Assembly (NCBI RefSeq): GCF_021952865.1 | Contig: NZ_CP040792.1 | Coordinates: forward strand, 434,001 to 498,000 | Direction: 5' to 3' | DNA: 64,000 bases | Source: Clavibacter californiensis | GTDB taxonomy: Bacteria > Actinomycetota > Actinomycetes > Actinomycetales > Microbacteriaceae | Shown here: piece after piece, positions 17,361 to 26,580 of the stretch | Numbering within the stretch: the stretch's first letter is position 1 | How the letters are laid out: the number at the start of each line of letters is the position of its first letter | Position numbers and translations under genes: made by a program | Notes under the pieces: model-generated | The model's input: only the letters and a program-made list of their open reading frames with translations | The model's database searches: none | What the model was told of the DNA's origin: nothing

Positions 17361-18353
17361 ATGACCCACCCCGCCGAGACCCACCCGACCGAGGGCGACC
17401 CCGTCGTGACCGACTCCCCGATCCCCATGCCGACCCCGCCCCGCCGGGTCCGGATCGGCGACGCCGCCGCGTTCGTCGGCGTCACGCCGCGGACCATCCG
17501 CCACTACCACCAGATCGGCCTGATCCCCGAGCCCGAGCGCGGCACCGACGACCGCCGTCGGTACGGGTACGCCGACATGGTGCGGCTGATGTGGATCCGG
17601 CGCATGGCCGACGCCGGGATCGCCCTCGAGGACATCCGCGCCGCCTTCGCCGACCCGGAGTCGGGGGAGGGTGCCGCTGCCGCCACGGCTCCCGCTGCCG
17701 CTCCCGCCGAGGACGACGACGTCGCCGACGTCCTCGGTCGGCTCGAGGCGACCCTCGCGGCCCAGGAGGCGGAGCTGCGGCGACAGCGGGACGCCGTGCG
17801 TCGGCTGCGCGCCCGGGGCAGCCGGCTGGGCCTCCTCTCCGACCTCGTCGCCCGCCGCCTCGAGGGCCTGCCCGAGGGATCCCTCCGCCAGCCCGACCTC
17901 GACGCCCTGCTGGTCATGGAGCGCAGCCTCGGCACGCTCGTCGCGGCGCTCAACGCCACCCGGTACATCGCCATCGCCACCCTGCCGGGACTGCGCGAGG
18001 CGTCCGACCGGGTCGACGCCGCCGAGGAGGCGCTCGACGACACGGTCGCCGTCGACGACCCCCGCGTGGCGGAGGTCGCGGCCGGGCGGCGCGCGTTAGA
18101 GGAGGCGCTGCAGGCGGCGATCGACGCGTCCGACCTCCCGCGGCAGGACGAGGAGCTCGTCGCCGCCTGGGACGAGCTGCACCCCGACGGCGATGAGGAC
18201 GAGGAGGGGACCCGGGGCGGCTCCGGCCGGCCCGCATGGTCCCTGAGCGCGATGGACGCCTTCGCGAGGATGCCCTACGACTTCTCCCCGGCCCGCCTCC
18301 GCTCCATGGAGCTGGCCATGGACTTCGTGGTGTGGGGGCCGCCCGCGCGGTGA
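17361..18353 (+). CDS. MerR-family transcriptional regulator
   Basis: 330-residue regulator with a MerR winged helix at residues ~30-100 (RIGDAAAFVGVTPRTIRHYH, then RRYGYADMVRLMWIRRMADAG), followed by a coiled-coil-prone segment (LEATLAAQEAELRRQRDAVRR) that would form the antiparallel dimer helix. The long C-terminal region lacks the conserved cysteines of metal sensors, so it probably senses an organic ligand. GTCATG and CATGAC flank the start (17340-17365) as an inverted repeat, which could be its own operator. Confidence 0.85.
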   Translation: MTHPAETHPTEGDPVVTDSPIPMPTPPRRVRIGDAAAFVGVTPRTIRHYHQIGLIPEPERGTDDRRRYGYADMVRLMWIRRMADAGIALEDIRAAFADPESGEGAAAATAPAAAPAEDDDVADVLGRLEATLAAQEAELRRQRDAVRRLRARGSRLGLLSDLVARRLEGLPEGSLRQPDLDALLVMERSLGTLVAALNATRYIAIATLPGLREASDRVDAAEEALDDTVAVDDPRVAEVAAGRRALEEALQAAIDASDLPRQDEELVAAWDELHPDGDEDEEGTRGGSGRPAWSLSAMDAFARMPYDFSPARLRSMELAMDFVVWGPPAR

Positions 18354-18486
18354 GCGGCATCGGCGTCGCGGATCCCGGCGTCCGGGCCGATCGAACAGCG
18401 GAGCCGCGGAGTAGGTTCGCGGCACGGCGCCCCGCGACGGGAGCGCCCGGATCCGCGCCCGTGCGCGGCCGACGAGAGGCGCGCCC

Positions 18487-19077
18487 ATGGCCGAGATCGT
18501 GCTGTTCCACCACGTGCAGGGCGCGACCCCCGGGGTCCACGCCTTCGCCGACGCGCTCCGGGACGGCGGGCACACCGTGCACGTCCCCGACCTGTTCGAC
18601 GGCGCGCTGCCCGAGTCCATCGAGGCGGGCCTCGCGCTGATGGCGGGCCTCGCCGACCACGTCGTCGCCGAGCGCACCGCGCGCGCCCTCGACGGGCTGC
18701 CCGCCGAGCTGGTGTACGCCGGCTTCTCGTGGGGCGGGTCCATCGCCCAGCGCCTCGCGCAGACCCGGCGAGGTGCCCGCGGCGCGCTCCTCTACGAGTC
18801 GTTCGTGTCGCTCAGCGCGGAGTGGTCCTTCGGGCCATGGCCGGCGGGGCTCCCGGTGCAGGTGCACGGCATGGCGCGGGATCCGTTCTTCGCGGGCGAG
18901 GGCGACCTCGACGCGGCCCGCGAGCTGGTCGCCGAGGTCGGCCCGGAGCTCGCCGAGGTCTTCGTCTACGACGGCGACGCGCACCTGTTCACGGACGCGT
19001 CGCTGCCGTCGTCGGATCCGGTCGCCACGGCCCTCGTGCTCGAGCGGTCGCTCGAGCTGCTGGCGCGCCTCGGCTGA
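18487..19077 (+). CDS. dienelactone hydrolase family protein
   Basis: 196-residue alpha/beta hydrolase of the DLH type: VLFHHVQGATPGVHAFAD at the start, nucleophile elbow GFSWGGS (Ser in place of the classical DLH Cys), acid and His in YDGDAHLFTD. Short relative to true dienelactone hydrolases (~230). ATG at 18487 follows GAGAGGCGC. It converges on the MFS gene, with only 22 nt between stops. Confidence 0.85.
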   Translation: MAEIVLFHHVQGATPGVHAFADALRDGGHTVHVPDLFDGALPESIEAGLALMAGLADHVVAERTARALDGLPAELVYAGFSWGGSIAQRLAQTRRGARGALLYESFVSLSAEWSFGPWPAGLPVQVHGMARDPFFAGEGDLDAARELVAEVGPELAEVFVYDGDAHLFTDASLPSSDPVATALVLERSLELLARLG

Positions 19078-19099
19078 TCCGCCCGGGCCCCGCGACCGC

Positions 19100-20587
19100 T
19101 CACGCGGCGAAGCGCGCGGCCTCGTCGGACGGGGTCGGCTCCTCCGTCGCGCGCGAATCCGTGAGCGACAGCGCGCCGACCGTCGTGATCACGCCCGTGA
19201 GCACGGCGACGACGAGGTAGGCGGTCCGCTCGCCCGCGAAGAAGGAGTGGATCAGGTCGGCGCTCCACGCGCCCGCGGGGAGCGCGGTGGTGACGAGCGC
19301 CGCGATGAGCGTCCCGACGACCGCCGTGCCGAGGCTGGTGCCGAGCTCCTGCGCGGTGTCGTTGAGGGCGGCGCCGATCGAGGTGCGGTTCGCGGGCATC
19401 GACTCGACCAGGGCGACCGCGCAGATGGTCATGATCGTCCGCAGCCCGACGGTGAACACGATCATCGTCGCCATGATGGCGAGGTAGCCGTGCTCGACCG
19501 CCCAGGCCAGGCCGAGCAGCCCGCCCACCAGGAAGCCGGTTCCGACGAGGCAGGCCATGCGGTGGCCGAGGCGCGTGGCGAACCGCTCGGCGATCGGGCT
19601 CGCGGCGATCATCGTGACGATGATGGGCAGGTTCGCGAGGCCGGCCCGCATCGGGCTCCAGCCGTACGCGTACTGGAAGTGCAGGATCAGCCCGAACAGG
19701 ATGCTCGCGAACGCGACCGACGCCCCGAGCTGCGTGAGCGCCGCGCCGCGGACGGGTCCCGCGCGGAAGATCGCGAGGTCGATCATCGGCGCGGCCGCGC
19801 GGCGCTCGCGGAGGACGAAGCCCGCGACCGCCGCGACGGCGCCGAGCGCGCAGGCGAGGGTGACGGGCGCGAGCCAGCCGCGCTCCACGCCGCTCGTGAG
19901 CGTGTAGCAGCCGAGCCCGATCGCGGCGACGGTGAGCACGGTGCCGGGGAGGTCGAGGCGCTCGGAGGTGAGGTCCTCACGGCGGTCGGCGGGGACGCCG
20001 GCGCGCACGCCGATCCACACCAGCAGCGCCAGGGGCGCGTTGACGGCGAGCAGCCACTGCCAGCTGACGGCGCCGAGGATCGAGCCGCCGAGGAGCGGGC
20101 CGAGGACGAAGCCGGACATGCCGACGACCATGACGATGGTGATCGAGCGCATGCGCAGCTTGTCGTCGTCGAACAGGCGGAAGATCAGCGACATCGTGAC
20201 GGGCGCCATGGCCGCCGCCGCCGCTCCGAGCGCCGCGCGAAGGGCGATGAGCTGGCCGATGTCGGTGACGAGGACGACGGCGACGCTGATGAGGCCGAAG
20301 GCCGCGAGGCCGATCAGCAGGACGCGGCGGCGGCCGAACCGGTCGGCGGCGGATCCCGCGGTCAGCAGCAGGCCACCGAAGGTGAGCGAGTAGGCGCCCG
20401 TCACCCACTGGAGACCCGTCGTGCCGCTGTCCAGCGCTCGTCCGATCGTGGGCAGCGCGATCGACAGCAGCGTGTTGTCGACCATCTCGACGAAGAAGGC
20501 CAGGCAGAGCGCGGCGAGCGGGAGGGCTGCGGCTCGGAGGGAGGCGTAGCCGCGGGGTGGCGCGGAGGTGATCGTGGGGGTGCTCAT
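19100..20587 (-). CDS. MFS multidrug-type transporter (DHA2, EmrB/QacA-like, 14 TM)
   Basis: 495-residue proton-coupled exporter of the 14-helix DHA2 family. Signature segments are MVDNTLLSIALPTIGRAL in helix 1, SAADRFGRRRVLLIG after helix 2 (motif A) and a motif C-like GFVLGPLLGGSI in helix 5. The gene is divergent from the TetR regulator at 20670, and the 82-nt spacer is full of repeats, so TetR-controlled drug or metabolite efflux is likely. The ATG at 20587 lies just before a CGAACG operator half site. Confidence 0.92.
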   Translation of the reverse strand: MSTPTITSAPPRGYASLRAAALPLAALCLAFFVEMVDNTLLSIALPTIGRALDSGTTGLQWVTGAYSLTFGGLLLTAGSAADRFGRRRVLLIGLAAFGLISVAVVLVTDIGQLIALRAALGAAAAAMAPVTMSLIFRLFDDDKLRMRSITIVMVVGMSGFVLGPLLGGSILGAVSWQWLLAVNAPLALLVWIGVRAGVPADRREDLTSERLDLPGTVLTVAAIGLGCYTLTSGVERGWLAPVTLACALGAVAAVAGFVLRERRAAAPMIDLAIFRAGPVRGAALTQLGASVAFASILFGLILHFQYAYGWSPMRAGLANLPIIVTMIAASPIAERFATRLGHRMACLVGTGFLVGGLLGLAWAVEHGYLAIMATMIVFTVGLRTIMTICAVALVESMPANRTSIGAALNDTAQELGTSLGTAVVGTLIAALVTTALPAGAWSADLIHSFFAGERTAYLVVAVLTGVITTVGALSLTDSRATEEPTPSDEAARFAA

Positions 20588-20601
20588 CGGGGTCCTCTTC
20601 C

Positions 20602-20658
20602 TATCGAACGCCGCACGAGTATCGGACGACGTTCGATATTATGGAACGGCGTTCGGTA
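20602..20658. promoter_or_regulatory. TetR-type operator repeats in MFS/tetR divergent promoter
   Basis: TATCGAACG (20602-20610) and CGTTCGATA (20630-20638) are a perfect 9-bp inverted repeat. CGTTCGGTA (20650-20658) repeats the second arm exactly 20 bp further on, and GAACGGCGTTC (20644-20654) is another short palindrome. A TATTAT -10-like hexamer (20636-20641) lies among them. This fits binding of two repressor dimers controlling both genes. Confidence 0.7.
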
Positions 20659-20669
20659 AGGTGCAAGGC

Positions 20670-21413
20670 ATGGCCTCGAATGGATCCCCGAAGAAGGAGA
20701 GCACCCCCACGCCGCCCGCCCGCGCCCGAGGCCGTCAGCGGGCGTCGCACTCGCTCGACACCGTGCTGGCGGAGGCCATCGCGATCCTCGACGAGTCGGG
20801 GGAGAGGGCATTGACCTTCCGGGCTCTCGCAGCACGGCTCGGCGGCGGCGTGGCGAGCATCTACTGGTACGTCGCGAGCCGCGACGAGCTGCTCGAGAAG
20901 GTGACCGAGGAGGTGATGGGCCGGGTCCTCGCGGAGACCGAGCCGCTGACCCGCGGATCCGACCCGGTCGACAACGTGCGCGCCGTCGCGCTCGCGCTCT
21001 TCGACGAGCTCGTGCGCCGGCCCTGGTTCGGGCAGTACATGCTCCGGAACAACGGGCTGCAGCCCAACTCGATGATGATGTACGAGCGCATCGGCCAGCA
21101 GCTGCTCCGGCTCGACCTCACGTCCCGGCAGCGGTTCCACGCGGTGTCGTCCATCGTCAGCTACGTCGTCGGGGTCGCGGCCGACCTCGCGGAGCCGCCG
21201 CCGCAGGAGTTCCTGGAGAGCGGGCTGGACCGGGAGGGGTTCCTGGGGACGCTCGCCGACCGCTGGCGGGAGCTCGATCCCGAGGAGTACCCGTTCGCGC
21301 ACGACGCCGCGGGCGAGATGGCGACGCACGACGACCTCGACGTCTTCCGCTCCGGGCTCGACCTGCTGCTGGCCGGGGTGCGCCAGCAGGCGGGGCTGCC
21401 GCCGGCGGCGTGA
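20670..21413 (+). CDS. TetR/AcrR-family repressor of the divergent MFS exporter
   Basis: 247-residue regulator: an N-terminal ~25-residue charged arm, then the TetR helix-turn-helix (LTFRALAARLGGGVASIYWYVASRDELLEKV, quoted in pieces) with the family's YWYV recognition helix, and a C-terminal ligand domain typical of the tetracycline-repressor-like C-terminal families. I start at the ATG at 20670, since the frame upstream runs through operator repeats. The adjacent divergent exporter is its probable target, derepressed by an exported compound. Confidence 0.88.
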   Translation: MASNGSPKKESTPTPPARARGRQRASHSLDTVLAEAIAILDESGERALTFRALAARLGGGVASIYWYVASRDELLEKVTEEVMGRVLAETEPLTRGSDPVDNVRAVALALFDELVRRPWFGQYMLRNNGLQPNSMMMYERIGQQLLRLDLTSRQRFHAVSSIVSYVVGVAADLAEPPPQEFLESGLDREGFLGTLADRWRELDPEEYPFAHDAAGEMATHDDLDVFRSGLDLLLAGVRQQAGLPPAA

Positions 21414-21447
21414 CCCGGGTCGTGATCGGCGTCGCCGAGGGCGCGGG

Positions 21448-22143
21448 CTAGAGCGCGGGCGCCGCCGCCAGCAGCTCCTCGGCGTCGCGACGCGCCACCG
21501 CGATCTCCGCCGTCGCCAGCCCGCACGCCCGCAGGCACGTGGCCGCGATGGCGTCGCGGTCGGCGTCACCCGGCTCGCCGCGGCGGCGCAGCTGGATCAC
21601 GAGCTCGGCCAGCTGGATCAGCACGGCCCCCAGCGCATCCGGCCCGATGGCCGCCCGGACGTCGGCGCTCGCCGCCGCCGTGCCGATTCGCCCGTACGCG
21701 TCCTGCAGCTCCCGGCGCTGCTGGCGGAAGCCGTCGTAGCGCTCGCCCTGCACCTCCGGCAGCAGGTAGAGCGTGCCGATGTTGTGCGGGGTGTCGGCGA
21801 GCGTGCGGAAGTCGACCATCACGAGCGCGTGCAGGGCGGCGGCCGCGGTGGCGCGGTCGGGCACGAGGTCCTCGATGCCGCGCACCACGTCGAGGCTGGG
21901 GCGCACGGAGCGCGTGAGCAGCTCGACGAGCAGGTCGTCCTTGCCGGCGAAGTGGTAGTAGAGGGACGCCTGCCTGATCCCGACCCGTTCGGCGATCGCC
22001 CGCGTGGACGTGCCGCTCAGCCCGTGCTCCGCGAAGAGCGCTGCGGCGGCGTCGAGGATCTGCTCGCGCGGGCTCAGGGGGGATCCGGCGTCGGGCACCG
22101 CGCGGGGGCGACCGACGCGGGCCGGCTTGTCGTCCTTGGCCAT
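21448..22143 (-). CDS. TetR-family regulator of the carboxylase operon
   Basis: 231-residue TetR protein: ILDAAAALFAEHGLSGTSTR, then AIAERVGIRQASLYYHFAGKDDL (quoted as the family's HTH), followed by an all-helical ligand domain. I use the ATG at 22143, with GAGGATGG upstream, rather than 22170. It is encoded 76 nt downstream of the urea/guanidine carboxylase gene on the same strand, so it is likely the last gene and the local regulator of that operon. The palindrome at 29080 is its plausible operator. Confidence 0.88.
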   Translation of the reverse strand: MAKDDKPARVGRPRAVPDAGSPLSPREQILDAAAALFAEHGLSGTSTRAIAERVGIRQASLYYHFAGKDDLLVELLTRSVRPSLDVVRGIEDLVPDRATAAAALHALVMVDFRTLADTPHNIGTLYLLPEVQGERYDGFRQQRRELQDAYGRIGTAAASADVRAAIGPDALGAVLIQLAELVIQLRRRGEPGDADRDAIAATCLRACGLATAEIAVARRDAEELLAAAPAL

Positions 22144-22219
22144 CCGGCCATCCTCGCAGGTGAGGATCACGGGGCGACCCGCGTGGCCAGCCGGCGCGCG
22201 ACGCGGAGCGCGGCGCGGA

Positions 22220-25200
22220 TCACGACGCGGCGCCGATCACCGCGAGCACCTGCCCGGGCGCGACCTGCTCCCCGGGCCGGATGTGCACGTCGAGCACCCG
22301 CCCCGCGACCGGGGCGCCGACGACGGACTCCATCTTCATGGCCTCCACCGCGAGCACGGCGTCGCCGACGCCGACGAGGTCCCCCGGGCGCACGTCCACG
22401 CGCCAGACGGTCGAGGTGAACGGCGCCGTGACCGCCGTCGCGCCCGGCGGGATCGGCACGGTCGCGGCCTCGACGACGGGCGGCTCGTCGCGCACGTCGA
22501 ACTCGCCCGACAGACGCCAGCGCGCCTTCTCCTCCTCGAACGCGCGGGTCTGCGTGTCGCGGAAGTCGCGGATCGACGCGTCGTTCGCGGCGAGGAACGC
22601 GTGGTGGTCGGCGATGGAGAACTCGCCGTCCTCCGTCTCGTAGTGCCCGCGTCCGGCGTCCGTCTCGGCGCGCAGCTCCAGCAGCTCCTCGGCGCCGACC
22701 GGGTACCACTCGATGCGGTCGAAGAAGCGCAGCGCCCACGGGTCCTCCTGGAAGAGGCCGCCGCGGCGGAAGCGGTTCCAGATCTGCACCGTGCGGCCGA
22801 CGAACTGGTAGCCGCCCGGCCCCTCCATCCCGTAGATGCAGAGGTACGCGCCGCCGATGCCGACCGAGTTCTCCGCGGTCCAGGTGCGCGCCGGGTTGTA
22901 CTTCGTGGTCACCAGGCGGTGGCGCGGATCCAGCGGCGTGGCCACGGGCGCGCCGAGGTACACGTCGCCGAGGCCGAGCACGAGGTAGCTGGCGTCGAAG
23001 ACCGTGCGGAAGACGTCGTCGACCGAGTCGAGGCCGTTGATCCGGCGGATGAACTCGATGTTCCACGGCGTCCACGGCGCGTCGTCGCGGACGCCGGCCA
23101 TGTAGCGCTCGATCGCGAGGCGCGTCGCCGGATCGTCCCAGGACAGCGGGAGCCGCACCTTCCGCGACGGCACGACGAGCTGCCCGGTGGGCGGGATCTC
23201 GTCCTCCAGCTCCTGCATCAGGCGCGTGACGGCCGTGGCCTTCAGCATGCGCGCGTCGGTGCGGACCTGGAGCGAGCGGATCCCCGGCGTCACCTCGAGC
23301 ACGCCGGCTGGCATGTGCTCCTGCAGCCGGGTCATGAGCGCGTGCACGCGCATGCGCAGCGCGATGTCGAGGGTCATGTCGCCGTACTCGACGAGCACGT
23401 TGTCGTCGCCGTCGCGGCGGTAGGCGACACCCGGGCGCGCGTCGGTCGGCTCGAGCCGGCCGATCACGCCGTCGTCGCCATCGCCGCCCGCGCGGATCAC
23501 CTGGAGCGAGGCGCGCGCGTCCACGAGCGACGCCGCCGCGGCCTCCGTCACGGGCACGAACCGCACCGTGTCGCCGGGCCGCAGCTGGCCGAGCTTCCAC
23601 AGCTCGCCGCTCGCCACGACCGCCGGGCACACGAAGCCGCCGAGGGACGGTCCGTCGGGCCCGAGGATGATCGGGGTGTCGCCCGTGAAGTCGATCGCGC
23701 CGACCGCGTACGGGGTGTCGTGGATGTTCGACGGGTGCAGCCCCGCCTCGCCGCCGTCCTCGCGCGCCCAGGCGGGTCGCGGGCCGATGAGCCGGATCCC
23801 CGTGCGTGCCGAGTTGTGGTGCACGCCGTAGTCGGTGGCGTAGAGCACGTCGATGTCGGCGCGCGTGAAGAAGTCGGGCGCCGCGTGCGGGCCCTCGGTG
23901 ACGCCGATCTCCCACGTGGAGGTGAGCGCGGGCCGGCGGTGCGCGGGGGTCGGGCCGCCGATGATCCCGAGGCGCGCGCCCGCGGGGAACGCGGGGTGCG
24001 CGGCATCGGAGTCGGGGGATCCGGGCCGCAGCACGTCGCCCGCGAGCAGCGCGCGGCCAGCGTGGCCGCCGAAGCGGCCGAGCGTGAAGGTGGACGCGGA
24101 TCCCAGGTACGCGGGCACGTCGATCCCGCCGCGGACGGCCAGGAACAGGCGGAGCCCGGGCCCGTCGGCGCGGCCGATCGCGAGCGTCTGCCCGGCGGCG
24201 ACCTCGAGCGGCTCCCACATCGGGGCTGCGTCGCCGTCGATCGTGACCGGCGCGGGCGCTCCCGTCACAGCGACCACGGACGCGGTCGAGAAGCGCAGCA
24301 CGGGTCCGTCGACCGTGATCTCGAGCCCCGGCGCGCCCTCCGGGTTGCCGACGGCGAGGTTCGCCTCCGCGAGCGAGACGGGATCGAAGGGGCCGCTCGG
24401 TGGCACGCCCACCTGCCAGTACCCGAGCCGGCCGGGGAGGTCCTGCACGGTGGTCATGGTGCCGGGGGAGACCACGTCGATGCGCGGCGCCGGGTCGTCC
24501 GTCTCGTCGAGCGTGGACGTGGAGTGCGTGGCGGTGCGCAGCTCGATGTCGTCGGTGAGCGCCCGGAGCAGGCCGATGTTCGTCACGATCCCGTCGATCC
24601 GGGAGCCGTCGAGCGCCTCGCCCAGGAGGTCGAGCGCGTCGTCGCGGGTCTCGCCCGTCGCGATGACCTTCGCGAGCAGCGGGTCGTAGGATGCGGAGAC
24701 CTCGAGGCCGGTCTCGATCCAGCCGTCGACGCGGATCCCGGGCCCGGCCGGCAGCACGGCCTGCGTCACGAGGCCGCTCGACGGCAGCGATCCCTTGGCC
24801 GGGTCCTCCGCGTAGACGCGGGCCTCGACGGCGTGGCCCTCCGGGATCCACTCCCGCGTGAAGAGGTCGTCGGGGAGCCCGGCGGCGCCGTCGCGGGCGA
24901 GACGCAGCATGAGCTCCACGAGGTCGACGCCGTGCACCTCCTCGGTGACGGGATGCTCGACCTGCAGGCGCGTGTTCACCTCGAGGAACGCCGCCTCCTC
25001 GCGCACCGGGTCGTAGACGAACTCGACCGTGCCGGCGCTGCGGTAGGAGACCGACTCCGCGAGCGCGCGGGCCGAGTCGTGCAGCTGCGCGCGCACGCGG
25101 TCGGGCAGCGCGGGGGCGGGCGCCTCCTCGATCACCTTCTGGTTGCGGCGCTGGAGGGAGCAGTCGCGGTCGCCGATCACGGCCACGCGCCCCTCGCCGT

Positions 25201-25891
25201 CGCCCACGAGCTGCACCTCCACGTGCCGCGCCGGGCGCACGAGCCGCTCGAGGAAGATGCCGGTGGATCCGAACGCCGACTCCGCGAGCCGCGTCACCCG
25301 CCCGAACGCCTCCCGCACCTCGTCGGCCGTCGCGCACGCCTGCATGCCGATGCCGCCCCCGCCGCCCGTGGCCTTGAGCATCACGGGCAGGCCGATGCGC
25401 TCGGCCTCCGCGACGGCCTCGTCGGCGTCCGCGAGGAGCCCGGTCCCGGCGAGCAGGGGCACGCCCGCCGCCTCGGCCAGCTCGCGCGCGGTGTGCTTGG
25501 CGCCGAACGCGAGGATCTGGTCGGCGGTCGGCCCGACGAAGCGGATCCCCGCCTCCTCGCAGACGTGCGCGAACTCGAGGTTCTCGCTGAGGAACCCGTA
25601 GCCGGGGTGGATGAGGCCGGCGCCGGTCGCGCGCGCCGCCTCGATGATCGCGTCGATGCGCAGGTACGACTCGCGCGGCGCCGCCGGGCCCAGCCGCACG
25701 GCCTCGTCGGCCTCGCGCACGTGGGGCGCTGCCCGGTCGGCGTCGGAGAAGACCGCGACCGTGCGCATCCCCATGGCCTTCGCGGTGCGGATCACGCGGC
25801 AGGCGATCTCGCCGCGGTTGGCGACGAGGACGGTGTCGAGGTCGAGCGCGCGGCGCTCGCCGGCGGCGGCGGCGCTCACGAGCGCGCTCAC
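22220..25891 (-). CDS. biotin-dependent urea/guanidine carboxylase
   Basis: 1223-residue multidomain enzyme that adds carbon dioxide to urea or guanidine with ATP. In order: biotin carboxylase (VLVANRGEIACRVIRTAKAM at ~38, KATGGGGGIGMQ, FLEVNTRLQVEHPVTE), a carboxyltransferase part made of a KipA/AHS2-like domain (VSPGTMTTVQDLPGRLGYWQ), then KipI/AHS1-like (VEYGDMTLDIALRMRVHALM), and a C-terminal biotinyl domain with VEAMKMES, whose Lys is biotinylated. GTG at 25891 overlaps the upstream DUF1989 stop. Co-occurrence with two DUF1989 genes points to guanidine as substrate (established for such gene sets); the assignment here is inference. No allophanate hydrolase gene follows. Confidence 0.93.
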   Translation of the reverse strand: MSALVSAAAAGERRALDLDTVLVANRGEIACRVIRTAKAMGMRTVAVFSDADRAAPHVREADEAVRLGPAAPRESYLRIDAIIEAARATGAGLIHPGYGFLSENLEFAHVCEEAGIRFVGPTADQILAFGAKHTARELAEAAGVPLLAGTGLLADADEAVAEAERIGLPVMLKATGGGGGIGMQACATADEVREAFGRVTRLAESAFGSTGIFLERLVRPARHVEVQLVGDGEGRVAVIGDRDCSLQRRNQKVIEEAPAPALPDRVRAQLHDSARALAESVSYRSAGTVEFVYDPVREEAAFLEVNTRLQVEHPVTEEVHGVDLVELMLRLARDGAAGLPDDLFTREWIPEGHAVEARVYAEDPAKGSLPSSGLVTQAVLPAGPGIRVDGWIETGLEVSASYDPLLAKVIATGETRDDALDLLGEALDGSRIDGIVTNIGLLRALTDDIELRTATHSTSTLDETDDPAPRIDVVSPGTMTTVQDLPGRLGYWQVGVPPSGPFDPVSLAEANLAVGNPEGAPGLEITVDGPVLRFSTASVVAVTGAPAPVTIDGDAAPMWEPLEVAAGQTLAIGRADGPGLRLFLAVRGGIDVPAYLGSASTFTLGRFGGHAGRALLAGDVLRPGSPDSDAAHPAFPAGARLGIIGGPTPAHRRPALTSTWEIGVTEGPHAAPDFFTRADIDVLYATDYGVHHNSARTGIRLIGPRPAWAREDGGEAGLHPSNIHDTPYAVGAIDFTGDTPIILGPDGPSLGGFVCPAVVASGELWKLGQLRPGDTVRFVPVTEAAAASLVDARASLQVIRAGGDGDDGVIGRLEPTDARPGVAYRRDGDDNVLVEYGDMTLDIALRMRVHALMTRLQEHMPAGVLEVTPGIRSLQVRTDARMLKATAVTRLMQELEDEIPPTGQLVVPSRKVRLPLSWDDPATRLAIERYMAGVRDDAPWTPWNIEFIRRINGLDSVDDVFRTVFDASYLVLGLGDVYLGAPVATPLDPRHRLVTTKYNPARTWTAENSVGIGGAYLCIYGMEGPGGYQFVGRTVQIWNRFRRGGLFQEDPWALRFFDRIEWYPVGAEELLELRAETDAGRGHYETEDGEFSIADHHAFLAANDASIRDFRDTQTRAFEEEKARWRLSGEFDVRDEPPVVEAATVPIPPGATAVTAPFTSTVWRVDVRPGDLVGVGDAVLAVEAMKMESVVGAPVAGRVLDVHIRPGEQVAPGQVLAVIGAAS

Positions 25892-26580
25892 GGCTGCACC
25901 ACGATCATCCGCAGCGGAGTGCAGCTGAAGTCGTTGCACGGGTTGTTCATCTGCGGGCAGTTGGACACGATCACCAGCACGTCACGCTCGGCGCGCAACG
26001 CGACCCGCTTCCCGGGCGCGCTGAGGCCGTCGACGATCCCGAGGGATCCGTCCTCCTCCACGGGCACGTTCATGAACCAGTTGATGTTCGACACGATGTC
26101 GCGCGCGCCCAGCCCGTGCCGCGACGCCTCGGTCAGGAAGTTCTCGCGGCAGCCGTGCTGGTACGCGGTGTGGTGCCCGTAGCGGAGCGTGTTCGACTCC
26201 TTCGAGCACGCGCCGCCGAGGGTGTCCTGGCGGTCGATCTCGTTGCCGACCACGGTCATCAGCGGCCGCCCCTCGCTCGACATGAGCACGGTGCCGGTGC
26301 GGATGTAGGCGTTGCCCTGCGCCACGAGGGTGTCGGGGACGCTGTAGCACTCGTCCGGATCCACGGCGTCGTAGACCAGGCAGTCGGCGGACTGGTTGCC
26401 GCCCACGTCCACGATCGTGAGCACCTCGCCGGCGCGCACGACGGCGGACCAGGGCGCGAGCGGCGCGACGCGGTCGTCGCGCACGACGGTGCCCACCACG
26501 AGCGACGAGCCCCAGTCGAGCACCGCATCGGGCGCGTGCACGGCGCCGGTCGGGACGGGGGATGCCACGGTCCGGGTCAT
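25888..26580 (-). CDS. DUF1989 protein, urea amidolyase-associated type (carboxyguanidine deiminase subunit-like)
   Basis: 230-residue cupin-like DUF1989 member. Segments VDVGGNQSADCLVYDA, GGACSKESNTLRYG, GCRENFLTEASRHGL, NINWFMNVPV and NCPQMNNPCNDF carry the His, Cys, Asn and Asp residues expected for the metal site. Proteins of this pair are established as the two subunits of carboxyguanidine deiminase when found beside a guanidine carboxylase. ATG at 26580 overlaps the first DUF1989 stop by ATGA, and its own stop overlaps the carboxylase GTG. The gene order permease-DUF1989-DUF1989-carboxylase is typical. Confidence 0.88.
   Translation of the reverse strand: MTRTVASPVPTGAVHAPDAVLDWGSSLVVGTVVRDDRVAPLAPWSAVVRAGEVLTIVDVGGNQSADCLVYDAVDPDECYSVPDTLVAQGNAYIRTGTVLMSSEGRPLMTVVGNEIDRQDTLGGACSKESNTLRYGHHTAYQHGCRENFLTEASRHGLGARDIVSNINWFMNVPVEEDGSLGIVDGLSAPGKRVALRAERDVLVIVSNCPQMNNPCNDFSCTPLRMIVVQP

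Noticed and set aside
22004-26182. A 1392-codon plus-strand frame opposite the carboxylase
   Set aside because: Its composition mirrors the antisense of the carboxylase, with no recognisable domain, while the minus strand encodes all carboxylase motifs.
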